DNA of 6,812 nucleotides, taken from Sedimenticola sp. GTDB lineage: Bacteria > Pseudomonadota > Gammaproteobacteria > Chromatiales > Chromatiaceae. The stretch is from positions 1-6,812 of the forward strand of contig JAUUYI010000111.1 of NCBI GenBank assembly GCA_030590525.1, written 5' to 3'. Below the pieces are notes generated by a model. That model worked only from the letters and a program-made list of their open reading frames with translations, was not told where the DNA came from and made no database searches. Of the stretch, positions 1 to 5,713 are shown piece by piece. Both the position numbers and the translations under genes were made by a program. The stretch's first letter is position 1, and every line of letters begins with the position of its first letter.

Positions 1-335
1 CGGCCTTGCCAGATCGTTTGTTGCCGTTTGTGCCGCAGTGATTTCAATGGCGGAAGCTTCCGCGCAACAGAGCATCGACGCGTGAAGTGCGATTTGACGA
101 GCATCCACCTCGTCGAGTAATCATCGTCGTCCTCCGTCAGCGTCCAGATGCAGTGCAGGTGATCAGGCAACAGCACAAAGGCATCGATTGAAAACGGATG
201 CCGTTGCTTGACCGCACGAAAAGCCGACCGCAAGAGTTGGACGTTTTCCGGTTCGCATAAAAACCGCCGCCTCCGGTAGGTCACAACGGTAAAAAAACAG
301 GTCGCACCTGCTGTTTTCGAGCGGCGATAGCGCAT
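1..335 (-). CDS. REP-associated tyrosine transposase (RAYT, IS200/IS605-like Y1 family), 5' part, cut by the left edge
   Basis: RAYTs are single-strand DNA endonucleases of the HUH/Y1 family that recognise and mobilise REP palindromes. The frame opens at the ATG at 333-335 and stays open through 111 codons to the window edge, so the C-terminal part is missing. The protein starts MRYRRSKTAGATCFFTVVTY, then has a basic stretch (YRRRRF, about residues 20-25). The metal-binding His-x-His motif sits in PDHLHCIW (H59 and H61), and the family-typical TIWQ lies near residue 107. The catalytic tyrosine lies outside the window. The gene is followed on its 5' side by GTAG-headed REP hairpins, the usual RAYT setting. 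No clear Shine-Dalgarno precedes the ATG; the start is chosen from the family N-terminus. The visible part is intact, but whether the whole gene is intact cannot be judged. Confidence 0.88.
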   Translation of the reverse strand, partial: MRYRRSKTAGATCFFTVVTYRRRRFLCEPENVQLLRSAFRAVKQRHPFSIDAFVLLPDHLHCIWTLTEDDDDYSTRWMLVKSHFTRRCSVARKLPPLKSLRHKRQQTIWQG

Positions 336-446
336 CTGTTGATGTTACCAAGAAAAATGTCGGGCACAAAAAACGTGCCCGACCTACCCGGCTGCCAAGC
401 AGGGTCCAGATACAGGCGTAGGTCGGGCATGCTGTTTATGCCCGAC
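243..446. repeat. Tandem duplication unit, copy A (RAYT 5' end plus REP pair)
   Basis: This 204-base stretch is repeated directly next to itself at 447-650. It holds roughly the first 30 codons of the intact RAYT frame, its leader, and an inverted pair of REP hairpins. Each of the three boundaries (240-242, 444-446, 648-650) reads GAC, a 3-base microhomology that may mark the duplication junction. By eye the two copies differ at about a dozen positions plus two single-base indels, so the duplication is not fresh. The stems of the REP hairpins are unchanged between copies. Confidence 0.9.
359..446. repeat. Inverted REP pair (BIME-like), first copy
   Basis: Two hairpins with 9-bp perfect stems face each other. 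The left is 359-383 (GTCGGGCAC / GTGCCCGAC, 7-base loop). The right is 422-446 (GTCGGGCAT / ATGCCCGAC, 7-base loop). Each stem is directly flanked on the inner side by the GTAG head known from REP elements: CTAC at 384-387 (so GTAG on the minus strand) and GTAG at 418-421. An alternative outer stem of 11 bp can form between 377-387 and 418-428. It excludes both hairpins, so the pair could switch between two folds. GTAG heads are the known recognition mark of REPs used by RAYTs, which fits the neighbouring transposase. Confidence 0.9.
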
Positions 447-538
447 GTTTTCCGATTCGCATAAAAACCGCCGCCTTCGGTAGGTCACAACGGTGAAAAA
501 CAGGTCGCACCGGGTGTTTTCGAGCGGCGATAGCGCAT
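447..538 (-). pseudogene. Truncated, frameshifted RAYT 5' fragment
   Basis: Reading from the ATG at 536-538, the first residues (MRYRRSKT, then GATCF) match the RAYT at 1-335. A missing base in the T-run of the coding strand then shifts the frame, and a TGA follows within a few codons. Beyond the shift the DNA still aligns with the intact gene through the arginine-rich stretch. At 447 the homology stops and the sequence switches to the end of the REP hairpin of copy A. It is too short and broken to encode a transposase and is a by-product of the 204-bp duplication. Confidence 0.85.
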
Positions 539-562
539 CAGGTGATGTTACCGAGAAGAGAT

Positions 563-650
563 GTCGGGCACAAAAAACGTGCCCGACCTACCCAGCTGCC
601 AAGCAGGGTCCAGATACAGGCGTAGGTCGGGCATGTCGTTTATGCCCGAC
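563..650. repeat. Inverted REP pair (BIME-like), second copy
   Basis: This has the same architecture as the pair at 359-446. Hairpins lie at 563-587 and 626-650, with inner CTAC at 588-591 and GTAG at 622-625. Stems and heads are identical to the first copy. The loop of the right hairpin differs (TGTCGTTT instead of TGCTGTTT), and one spacer base differs. The right hairpin lies 22 bases past the 3' end of tRNA-Ser in the direction of tRNA transcription. It has no following T-run, so it is not a classical terminator, though it could act as a transcript-end or processing structure. Confidence 0.88.
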
Positions 651-672
651 TTCATTTTGATTCATAATGATT

Positions 673-762
673 TGGCGGAGAGGCAGGGATTCGAACCCTG
701 GGAACTCATAAGAGTTCACTTGATTTCGAGTCAAGCCCGTTCGGCCACTCCGGCACCTCTCC
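673..762 (-). tRNA. tRNA-Ser (anticodon CGA)
   Basis: This 90-nt class II tRNA lies on the minus strand and reads UCG serine codons. The acceptor stem is GGAGAGG paired with CCTCTCC, followed by discriminator G and an encoded CCA (673-675). The anticodon arm is CTTGA-CTCGAAA-TCAAG, with the CGA anticodon at 726-728. The long variable arm typical of tRNA-Ser is present (GAACTC, loop TTAT, GAGTTC). The T arm is CAGGG-TTCGAAT-CCCTG. All stems pair perfectly. It is divergent from mltF and has REP repeats just downstream. I saw no convincing promoter for it in the 130 bases up to mltF. Confidence 0.97.
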
Positions 763-795
763 AATCGGGATTCCACTGCTATTGCGACAGAGTGC

Positions 796-825
796 CGGAC
801 AAGACCCGCCAGACTGAACTACAAT
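796..825 (+). promoter_or_regulatory. Possible sigma70 promoter of mltF
   Basis: A TACAAT hexamer at 820-825 (-10-like) lies 18 bases after CGGACA at 796-801 (-35-like, 4 of 6 consensus bases). Transcription would begin near 832, giving a leader of about 60 bases before the ATG at 892. The spacing and the -10 are reasonable and the -35 is weak. The call rests on inspection only. Confidence 0.35.
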
Positions 826-891
826 AGATCGGTGATTCTACACTATCAGGGCTTATCAACTAGCCCTTTATTTCAGAATTCTGGTCTTTAT

Positions 892-2292
892 ATGGCCATA
901 CGCCTGCTGATCACCTTGATACTCTCGACCCTGTTGTTTGGATGCAGCATACCCAAGCCACTGGTGGAGCGTATCAAGGAGAAGGGGGTACTGCTGGTAG
1001 CCACCCGCAACAGCCCGACCACCTATTATGAGGGCAGAAACGGCCTCCGCGGTATGGAGTATGAACTGGTCACCCGATTCGCCAGGTCGCTGGGGGTGAA
1101 GGCCCGCTTCATCATTCCTGACTCCCTCGAAGAGATACTCCCCATGGTGGTGGGTGGTGAGGTGGATTTCGCCGCAGCAGGGCTTACCGTTACTCCCCAT
1201 CGGGAGCAGCTGGCCCGCTTCGGCCCCGGCTATCAGAAGATCACTCAGCAACTGGTCTACCGGGGCGGAAGCCGGCGCCCGAAAACCGTTGCCGATACCA
1301 TCGGTGGCACTCTGGAGGTGATTGCGGGCAGCGTCCAGGAGGAGACACTGCAGCAGCTGAAACGGGAGACCACGGAGCTGCTTTGGGTTGCCCAAAAGAA
1401 TAGCGACAGTGAGGAACTGCTCTACCTGGTAAGAGAGCAGATGATCGATTACACGATTGCCGATTCCAACGTGGTCGCCCTCTGCCGTCGCTTCTATCCC
1501 GAGTTGAAGGTGGCTTTCGATCTCACCAGACCCCTTCCCCTGGCCTGGGCCTTTCCGCATGCAGAGGACAGCAGCCTGTTCAATGCCGCCCGTGACTTCC
1601 TGGAGCAATTGCGCAAGGATGGGACGCTGGAACAGCTGATCGAACGCTACTATGGCTACACGGAGAAACTTGGCTTCGTGGATACCCGTACCTTCAGGCG
1701 ACATATCGCCACGCGTCTGCCGGCACTGATGCCTTTCTTCAAAAAGGCGGCGGAGAAGAGCGGGATCGAATGGCAGCTACTGGCCGCCATCGGCTATCAG
1801 GAGTCGCACTGGAACCCCAGTGCGGTCTCGCCCACTGGAGTAAAGGGTGTAATGATGCTGACCAAAGGGACTGCCAGGCAGCTTGGTATAAGGGACCGGC
1901 AGGATCCGGAGCAGAGCATTCTCGGGGGTGCCCGTTATCTGCTGGTAGTAGAGAAAAAAATCCCTGAACGTATCAGCAAACCGGATCGGCTGTGGTTTAC
2001 ACTGGCGGGCTACAATATCGGTTTCGGCCACCTGGAGGATGCCCGCATCCTGACCCAGCGCGCCGGAGGTGACCCGGACAAATGGGCAGAGGTAAAAAAA
2101 CAGCTGCCCCTGCTCAGCCAGGAGAAGTTTTACAAGACAGTGAAACATGGATTTGCCCGGGGGCGGGAACCGGTAAGCTATGTGGATAATATCCGCAGCT
2201 ACTACGATCTGCTGATCTGGGCAAATCGCGCGCAGGAACCGACACCGACGGTAGAGAGCGAGGTACTGATTACTATACCGGCGGTTTTATAA
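892..2292 (+). CDS. mltF: Membrane-bound lytic murein transglycosylase F (MltF), lipoprotein
   Basis: It cleaves the MurNAc-GlcNAc bond of peptidoglycan to form 1,6-anhydro ends, acting at the inner face of the outer membrane. From the ATG at 892 it has 466 residues, somewhat shorter than the roughly 518 of the E. coli protein. A lipoprotein signal (MAIRLLITLILSTLL) ends in lipobox LFGC with Cys18 and +2 Ser, which favours outer-membrane sorting. Residues about 25-255 form a periplasmic amino-acid-binding-like domain (SBP_bac_3). Residues about 270-445 form the SLT lysozyme-like domain, with catalytic Glu304 in AAIGYQESHWNP, then SPTGVKGVMMLT and LAGYNIGFGHLEDAR. A longer frame opens at GTG 832, but it would put 20 extra residues before the signal peptide and lacks a Shine-Dalgarno. 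The ATG also has only a poor one. The gene stands alone, divergent from tRNA-Ser and convergent with glgA. Its stop codon lies inside the left arm of an inverted repeat. Confidence 0.95.
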   Translation: MAIRLLITLILSTLLFGCSIPKPLVERIKEKGVLLVATRNSPTTYYEGRNGLRGMEYELVTRFARSLGVKARFIIPDSLEEILPMVVGGEVDFAAAGLTVTPHREQLARFGPGYQKITQQLVYRGGSRRPKTVADTIGGTLEVIAGSVQEETLQQLKRETTELLWVAQKNSDSEELLYLVREQMIDYTIADSNVVALCRRFYPELKVAFDLTRPLPLAWAFPHAEDSSLFNAARDFLEQLRKDGTLEQLIERYYGYTEKLGFVDTRTFRRHIATRLPALMPFFKKAAEKSGIEWQLLAAIGYQESHWNPSAVSPTGVKGVMMLTKGTARQLGIRDRQDPEQSILGGARYLLVVEKKIPERISKPDRLWFTLAGYNIGFGHLEDARILTQRAGGDPDKWAEVKKQLPLLSQEKFYKTVKHGFARGREPVSYVDNIRSYYDLLIWANRAQEPTPTVESEVLITIPAVL

Positions 2293-2339
2293 CTCAACTT
2301 TCGGAGTTCAAACAATATAAAAGGTTGAATCAGGCCGTC

Positions 2340-2360
2340 CCTTCTCTGTGAGGGAGAAGG
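2340..2360. repeat. Hairpin of CCCTCTCCC-type repeat, left copy
   Basis: A 7-bp stem (CCTTCTC / GAGAAGG) encloses a 7-base loop. It is followed by a G-rich tail (GGATGAGGGGG, to about 2374). It is an inverted, diverged version of the hairpin at 2584-2604. Repeats with this look are widespread between genes in proteobacteria. Confidence 0.75.
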
Positions 2361-2443
2361 ATAGGATGAGGGGGACTCAACAAATCAAAGTGTTAGCTGT
2401 TCAAATCGTAACTTCTCAATAAGTCCAGGCAAGAAATTAAAAT

Positions 2444-2524
2444 GTAGGGTGTATCAAGCGGAGCGGATACACCAGGCTACGGAGTGTTGGTGGATCCGTC
2501 GCTGCGCTCCTTGATCCACCCTAC
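2444..2524. repeat. Second GTAG-headed REP pair, different family from the one at 359-446
   Basis: The left REP has GTAG at 2444-2447 directly followed by an 8-bp stem, GGTGTATC (2448-2455) / GATACACC (2466-2473), with a 10-base loop. The right REP is inverted: stem GGTGGATC (2489-2496) / GATCCACC (2513-2520), then CTAC at 2521-2524. The heads therefore face outward, the opposite of the pair at 359-446. The two arms can also pair with each other through GTAGGGTG (2444-2451) and CACCCTAC (2517-2524). The stem sequence has nothing in common with the RAYT-linked REPs at the left end, so a different RAYT elsewhere in the genome probably serves it. Confidence 0.82.
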
Positions 2525-2536
2525 CCCACCCTACCC
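2517..2536. repeat. 10-bp tandem duplication at the REP edge
   Basis: CACCCTACCC occurs twice in a row (2517-2526 and 2527-2536). The first copy contains the right-hand CTAC head of the REP at 2489-2524. The second copy is probably a slippage product or the remnant edge of another REP. Confidence 0.75.
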
Positions 2537-2583
2537 GTTTGCCCCGGGTTATTGAGAAGTTACTTCAGATCCCCTCACCCCAG

Positions 2584-2604
2584 CCCTCTCCCTGAGGGAG
2601 AGGG
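2584..2604. repeat. Strong hairpin of CCCTCTCCC-type repeat, right copy
   Basis: A perfect 9-bp stem, CCCTCTCCC / GGGAGAGGG, closes over a TGA loop. It is preceded by CCCCTCACCCCAG and lies about 43 bases past the glgA stop in the direction of glgA transcription. It is the most stable small hairpin in the gap and could block 3' exonucleases or help end transcription of the operon. No T-run follows on either strand, so I do not call it an intrinsic terminator. Confidence 0.8.
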
Positions 2605-2646
2605 GGCTATGAACTCCGAAGCTCGAGTTATAACCGGCGATCCAGC

Positions 2647-4113
2647 TCACGTCCAGATATGCTCATAGATATTGAGATAGTCCCTTCCCGGGTTATTCCA
2701 GGATAGATCCTGATTCATGCCATTGGTTCTCAGCTGGCGGAAGTATTCCGGATACCGATGCCAGAGACCGATACCACGACTCAAAGCAGATTCCAGGCCC
2801 TCAGTCGTGAGTTCACTGAAGACAAAACCGTTGCGCTGCTCAAAAGGGACATCAGAGTAGTTGGCATCAAAAACCGTGTCTGCCAGCCCGCCGGTATTGC
2901 GCACAACGGGGACCGTCCCATAACGCATGGCTATCATCTGAGTGAGACCACAAGGCTCATAGACGCTGGGAATCACAAGCATGTCAGCCCCCGCGTAGAT
3001 TTGATGAGAGAGCTCTTCGTCATAACCAATCTCAAAGTGGCAATCCGGGTTGTCGTTGAGATAATGCTTGAGGCCCCAGAAGGCGGCATTCAACTCCTCT
3101 TCTGCGGCAGACCCCAGAAGTACGAACTGAGCGTGATTGGCCAGGGAATAGAATGCGGCATGACGTATCAGATCCGCCCCCTTTTGCCGGTCCAGGCGAC
3201 TGACCACGGCAACGATGGGTTTGAACACATCATTGATCATCAGGCGCTGTCGGAGCGCCTTTTTATCTCCAACCTTCCCACTAAGGGCAGTCGAGCTGTA
3301 ATTGGCGCTGATCTGGGTATCGGTCTCCGGATTCCAGACATTGTAATCAATTCCATTGAGCACACCCCCCACCTTGTCTGCATGCAGGTTGAGCGTATCC
3401 TGCAGACCCTCCCCCAGTTCAGTATGGCGTATCTCTTCCGAGTAGCGGGGTGATACCGTGGTGACAAAATTCGCATAAACGATGCCACCTTTCATTAGAT
3501 TGATGGCGTTAGCGTGGGTAGGGTCGAGCAGCTTCTGCGGAGTCATCACAGCGACCGGGTCGAGACCCACCTGGCGCAGTATATGCTCGCCGGTCACGCC
3601 CTGATGACCTACGTTGTGCAGGGTATAGCAGACCCGCGATTTATCCATTCCCTGGCGCTCATAGATCTCATACAGCAGCACTGGAACCAACCCTGCCTGC
3701 CAGTCGTGGCAATGGATGACATCCGGATGCTTACCGCTCTTGAGCATGAATTCGAGGACGGCCCGCGAAAAGAAAGCGAAGCGTTCTGCGTCATCGCTCT
3801 CGCCATAAAATCTGCCGCGCTCAAAAAAACGCTCCGTTGAATTCGGTTTGACAAAGAAACATTTCAGCTCATCCACGACACCAGAATAGATGTCACAGTG
3901 AATCCATTCGTCGTGGAAGGGGACCCGGAGATCACTGTATGATTTTTGCAGGTCGAAGATCCGATCGTATTTCATGCAGTCATACATGGGAAGAATAAGC
4001 TCTACCGTCACACCGCGGATGGCCAGTTCGCGGGACAGCCCATGCACCACATCACCAAGCCCCCCCACCTTGGCTACCGGGGCACATTCAGGGCTTACCA
4101 TGACGACAAACAT
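2647..4113 (-). CDS. glgA: Glycogen synthase (ADP-glucose type, GT5), resembling cyanobacterial GlgA2
   Basis: It transfers glucose from ADP-glucose to the non-reducing end of an alpha-1,4-glucan in the cytoplasm. From the ATG at 4111-4113 it has 488 residues, close to the 477 of E. coli GlgA. The N-terminal GT5 domain has KVGGLGDVV with Lys15 in the same place as the E. coli nucleotide-sugar-binding Lys15, and HCHDWQAG near 134-141. The C-terminal GT-B half has SRLDRQKG (about 305-312) and VYEPCGLTQ with the conserved acidic Glu near 386, then NTGGLADTV. A frame start at 4152 would add 13 residues inside the upstream gene. The chosen ATG has AGGAG (4124-4128) 10 bases upstream, formed by the last two codons (CAG GAG) of the GH57 gene. 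Stretches such as YDCMKYD, KHYLNDNP and SWNNPG recall cyanobacterial GlgA2 from memory. It is the last gene of the operon. Confidence 0.95.
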   Translation of the reverse strand: MFVVMVSPECAPVAKVGGLGDVVHGLSRELAIRGVTVELILPMYDCMKYDRIFDLQKSYSDLRVPFHDEWIHCDIYSGVVDELKCFFVKPNSTERFFERGRFYGESDDAERFAFFSRAVLEFMLKSGKHPDVIHCHDWQAGLVPVLLYEIYERQGMDKSRVCYTLHNVGHQGVTGEHILRQVGLDPVAVMTPQKLLDPTHANAINLMKGGIVYANFVTTVSPRYSEEIRHTELGEGLQDTLNLHADKVGGVLNGIDYNVWNPETDTQISANYSSTALSGKVGDKKALRQRLMINDVFKPIVAVVSRLDRQKGADLIRHAAFYSLANHAQFVLLGSAAEEELNAAFWGLKHYLNDNPDCHFEIGYDEELSHQIYAGADMLVIPSVYEPCGLTQMIAMRYGTVPVVRNTGGLADTVFDANYSDVPFEQRNGFVFSELTTEGLESALSRGIGLWHRYPEYFRQLRTNGMNQDLSWNNPGRDYLNIYEHIWT

Positions 4114-4120
4114 GCGCTTA

Positions 4121-5713
4121 TTACTCCTGACTTCTGAAACAGCGAAAATCAAACTGTGGAAAGATGGCGTCCATCTGTTCCAGGGACTGAAGATACCGGG
4201 TATCTATAAGGCCATCGGCTATCGATTTTTCGAGATAATGAAAACGGGCCAGAAGATCGCGCACCCGTTGCTCGGCATAAGCGGTGGTAGTGCCTGATTT
4301 CAGTATGAACGGCCAGTCCGATGCCTGCGCCAGCAACAGCGAACGCCCGGCCTGCTGCAAGGCGCGATATGTCAGTGTTCCGGGTTTTTCGTCGGCATAC
4401 TTACTTGCCAGCTGCTGCATGCTGTGGGCAGCACGGTGCAGGTGCGGATAAATCCAATCGTTGTGCTCGTTAAGCCAATAGGCGTTGTAGCCCAACTCCC
4501 CCCAGGAAGAAGCTGAAGGCTGGGCAGACTGCAGCTTCGGATGCCGCCGTAGATAATCAAACGGCGTGATCATCTCGATCTCATCCTGTTGACTGATTTT
4601 CGTTATCAACTTTTCCAGCCATTGAGGACCCTCGTACCACCAATGACCAAACAGCTCTGCATCGTATGGCGCAATCAGGATCGGAGGCCGCTCCATGCGC
4701 ATACCCAACTCTCTGACTGAATGCAGCTGCTTATCCAGAAAATCCTGAGCATGGATATCGACCATTGCCCTGGCTCTGGCCGGTTCATAGGGCTGCTTGT
4801 AGCGCCCCTGGTTGGTGACTCGAAAATATTTTATGCCCGTGTGTGTACGTGATACACCTTTGGGCAGGAACGGTTCAAGCTCTTCAGCGGGACGATCAAA
4901 GCCGATATCGCGATGGAATTCACGATACCAGCTATCTCCCGGGTAGCCCTCGTCGGCGCTCCATACCTGCCTGGAGCTATCCGAGTCACGCCCAAAGGCA
5001 GCCACCCCGTTAGCACAGGCCAGTGGTGCAGCGGTACCATGCCAGGGCCGTTGGCTGGCGTGTGTCACGCCATGGGTATCCAGTATAAAATACCGAAACC
5101 CTTGTTCTGAGAGTGAATCTTCCAGGCCCGGATAATAGCCGCATTCCGGCAGCCAGATTCCCGGGGCCGGCTGCCCAAAGGTTTGTTCATGGTAATCTGC
5201 TGCTGTTGCCAGTTGAGCCCGGATAGCACCTGGCTCGGTACGCAGTAGTGGAAGGAAACCGTGGGTTGCCGCTGTCGTTATTATCTCCAGACAGCCTGCT
5301 TGCTGTAGTCGCTTGAAGGGTGTGACTAAATCACACTGGTAGTCATTCTGGTAGATCCCGGCAATCGCTTCAAACAGTGCCAGATAATTGGCTGCCATGG
5401 CCTGGGTGCGATTATCCGGGTGTTTTCGGCGGCTCTCCTTCCGGGCCAGTTCGATCAGTCGACCCAGGTGCTTCAAATAGCGTTGCTGCAGCAGCTCATC
5501 CTGCAGCATGGCGATCAGGGTGGGCGACAGGGAGAGTGTCAAACGAAACGCAATACCCGCTTTCTGCAGGCGCTCAAACGCCTGTAACAAAGGGATGTAA
5601 GTCTCGGTGATGGCCTCGAACAGCCAGTTCTCCTCGAGAAACACCTCATGTTCTGGATGGCGGACATAAGGGAGGTGGGCATGCAACAACAACCCGAGAT
5701 AACCGCGGCTCAT
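4121..5713 (-). CDS. GH57 alpha-glucan branching enzyme-like protein (DUF1957 family)
   Basis: At 530 residues it is the usual size for this family, whose characterised members act on alpha-1,4-glucans as branching enzymes (for example in Thermus, about 520 residues). It begins with the family start YLGLLLHAHLPYVRHPE (conserved region 1). The predicted nucleophile Glu190 lies in GIWLPECGYYPGLED. The general acid Asp351 lies in APYDAELFGHWWYEGP. The C-terminal helical DUF1957 part carries QASDWPFIL near 463-471. Both catalytic residues are present, so it should be active. Branching is more likely than plain hydrolysis given glgA downstream, although some family members mainly hydrolyse or transfer glucan. 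Its ATG overlaps the stop of the DUF4912 gene by one base (TAATG), with a weak GAGAG five bases before that overlap. The gap to glgA is only 7 bases. It is unrelated to GH13 GlgB, so I give no symbol. Confidence 0.93.
   Translation of the reverse strand: MSRGYLGLLLHAHLPYVRHPEHEVFLEENWLFEAITETYIPLLQAFERLQKAGIAFRLTLSLSPTLIAMLQDELLQQRYLKHLGRLIELARKESRRKHPDNRTQAMAANYLALFEAIAGIYQNDYQCDLVTPFKRLQQAGCLEIITTAATHGFLPLLRTEPGAIRAQLATAADYHEQTFGQPAPGIWLPECGYYPGLEDSLSEQGFRYFILDTHGVTHASQRPWHGTAAPLACANGVAAFGRDSDSSRQVWSADEGYPGDSWYREFHRDIGFDRPAEELEPFLPKGVSRTHTGIKYFRVTNQGRYKQPYEPARARAMVDIHAQDFLDKQLHSVRELGMRMERPPILIAPYDAELFGHWWYEGPQWLEKLITKISQQDEIEMITPFDYLRRHPKLQSAQPSASSWGELGYNAYWLNEHNDWIYPHLHRAAHSMQQLASKYADEKPGTLTYRALQQAGRSLLLAQASDWPFILKSGTTTAYAEQRVRDLLARFHYLEKSIADGLIDTRYLQSLEQMDAIFPQFDFRCFRSQE
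4124..4128 (-). promoter_or_regulatory. Shine-Dalgarno of glgA inside the GH57 gene end
   Basis: AGGAG on the minus strand lies 10 bases before the ATG at 4113 and within the final Gln-Glu codons of the upstream gene. Ribosomes finishing the GH57 protein would expose it, so glgA is probably translationally coupled. It is the main reason for preferring the 4113 start over 4152. Confidence 0.8.

Larger units (their letters stand above)
447..650. repeat. Tandem duplication unit, copy B
   Basis: This is the second copy of the 204-base unit at 243-446, in the same orientation and directly abutting it. It carries a broken RAYT 5' fragment and a second inverted REP pair, and it ends 22 bases from the 3' end of the tRNA-Ser gene. 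The single-base indels relative to copy A fall in an A-run (about 525-529) and in the RAYT leader (about 549-562), and they cancel in total length. Confidence 0.9.
2287..2633. repeat. Nested inverted-repeat island between convergent mltF and glgA
   Basis: The whole gap between the two genes is built from roughly concentric inverted repeats. The outermost arms are 2287-2310 and 2610-2633 (21 of 24 bases match by eye). The next are about 2338-2374 and 2571-2606 (imperfect CCCTCTCCC-type sequence). Inside these is a 15-bp perfect pair at 2408-2422 and 2549-2563. The core is a pair of REP hairpins at 2444-2524. The left side has extra single-copy sequence (about 2311-2335 and 2375-2407). The left outer arm includes the mltF stop codon, and the right arm ends 13 bases before the glgA stop. 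It contains no protein gene that I can support. It may act as a two-way transcription barrier, though no T-run follows the hairpins. It may also be a composite of miniature elements inserted into each other. Confidence 0.8.

Noticed and set aside
163..369. 68-residue open frame on the minus strand
   Set aside because: It is a shifted frame of the RAYT gene. The frame at 1-335 carries the His-x-His motif and family sequence.
243..650. CRISPR-like or other repeat array
   Set aside because: There are only two long units, they contain coding sequence, and no short regular repeats with unique spacers are present.
673..690. tRNA-Ser 3' end as an integration (att) site
   Set aside because: No second copy of the tRNA 3' end and no integrase gene are visible in the window.
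561..827. 88-residue open frame on the plus strand
   Set aside because: It runs through the REP pair and antisense to the tRNA-Ser. The segment ERQGFEPWELIRVHLISSQ is a familiar false translation of tRNA-Ser.
763..831. Promoter for tRNA-Ser on the minus strand
   Set aside because: I looked for -35/-10 pairs and found only weak, badly spaced candidates.
832..891. GTG start extending MltF by 20 residues
   Set aside because: It would place polar residues before a complete lipoprotein signal peptide, has no Shine-Dalgarno, and coincides with the likely transcription start.
868..1704. 278-residue open frame antisense to mltF
   Set aside because: The plus-strand mltF has full domain and motif support, while the antisense product shows no recognisable family pattern.
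2758..3453. 231-residue open frame antisense to glgA
   Set aside because: It is a shadow of a well-supported glgA, with no recognisable domain.
4114..4152. Upstream ATG extending GlgA by 13 residues
   Set aside because: It overlaps the GH57 gene, lacks the AGGAG spacing, and would displace the conserved Lys15.
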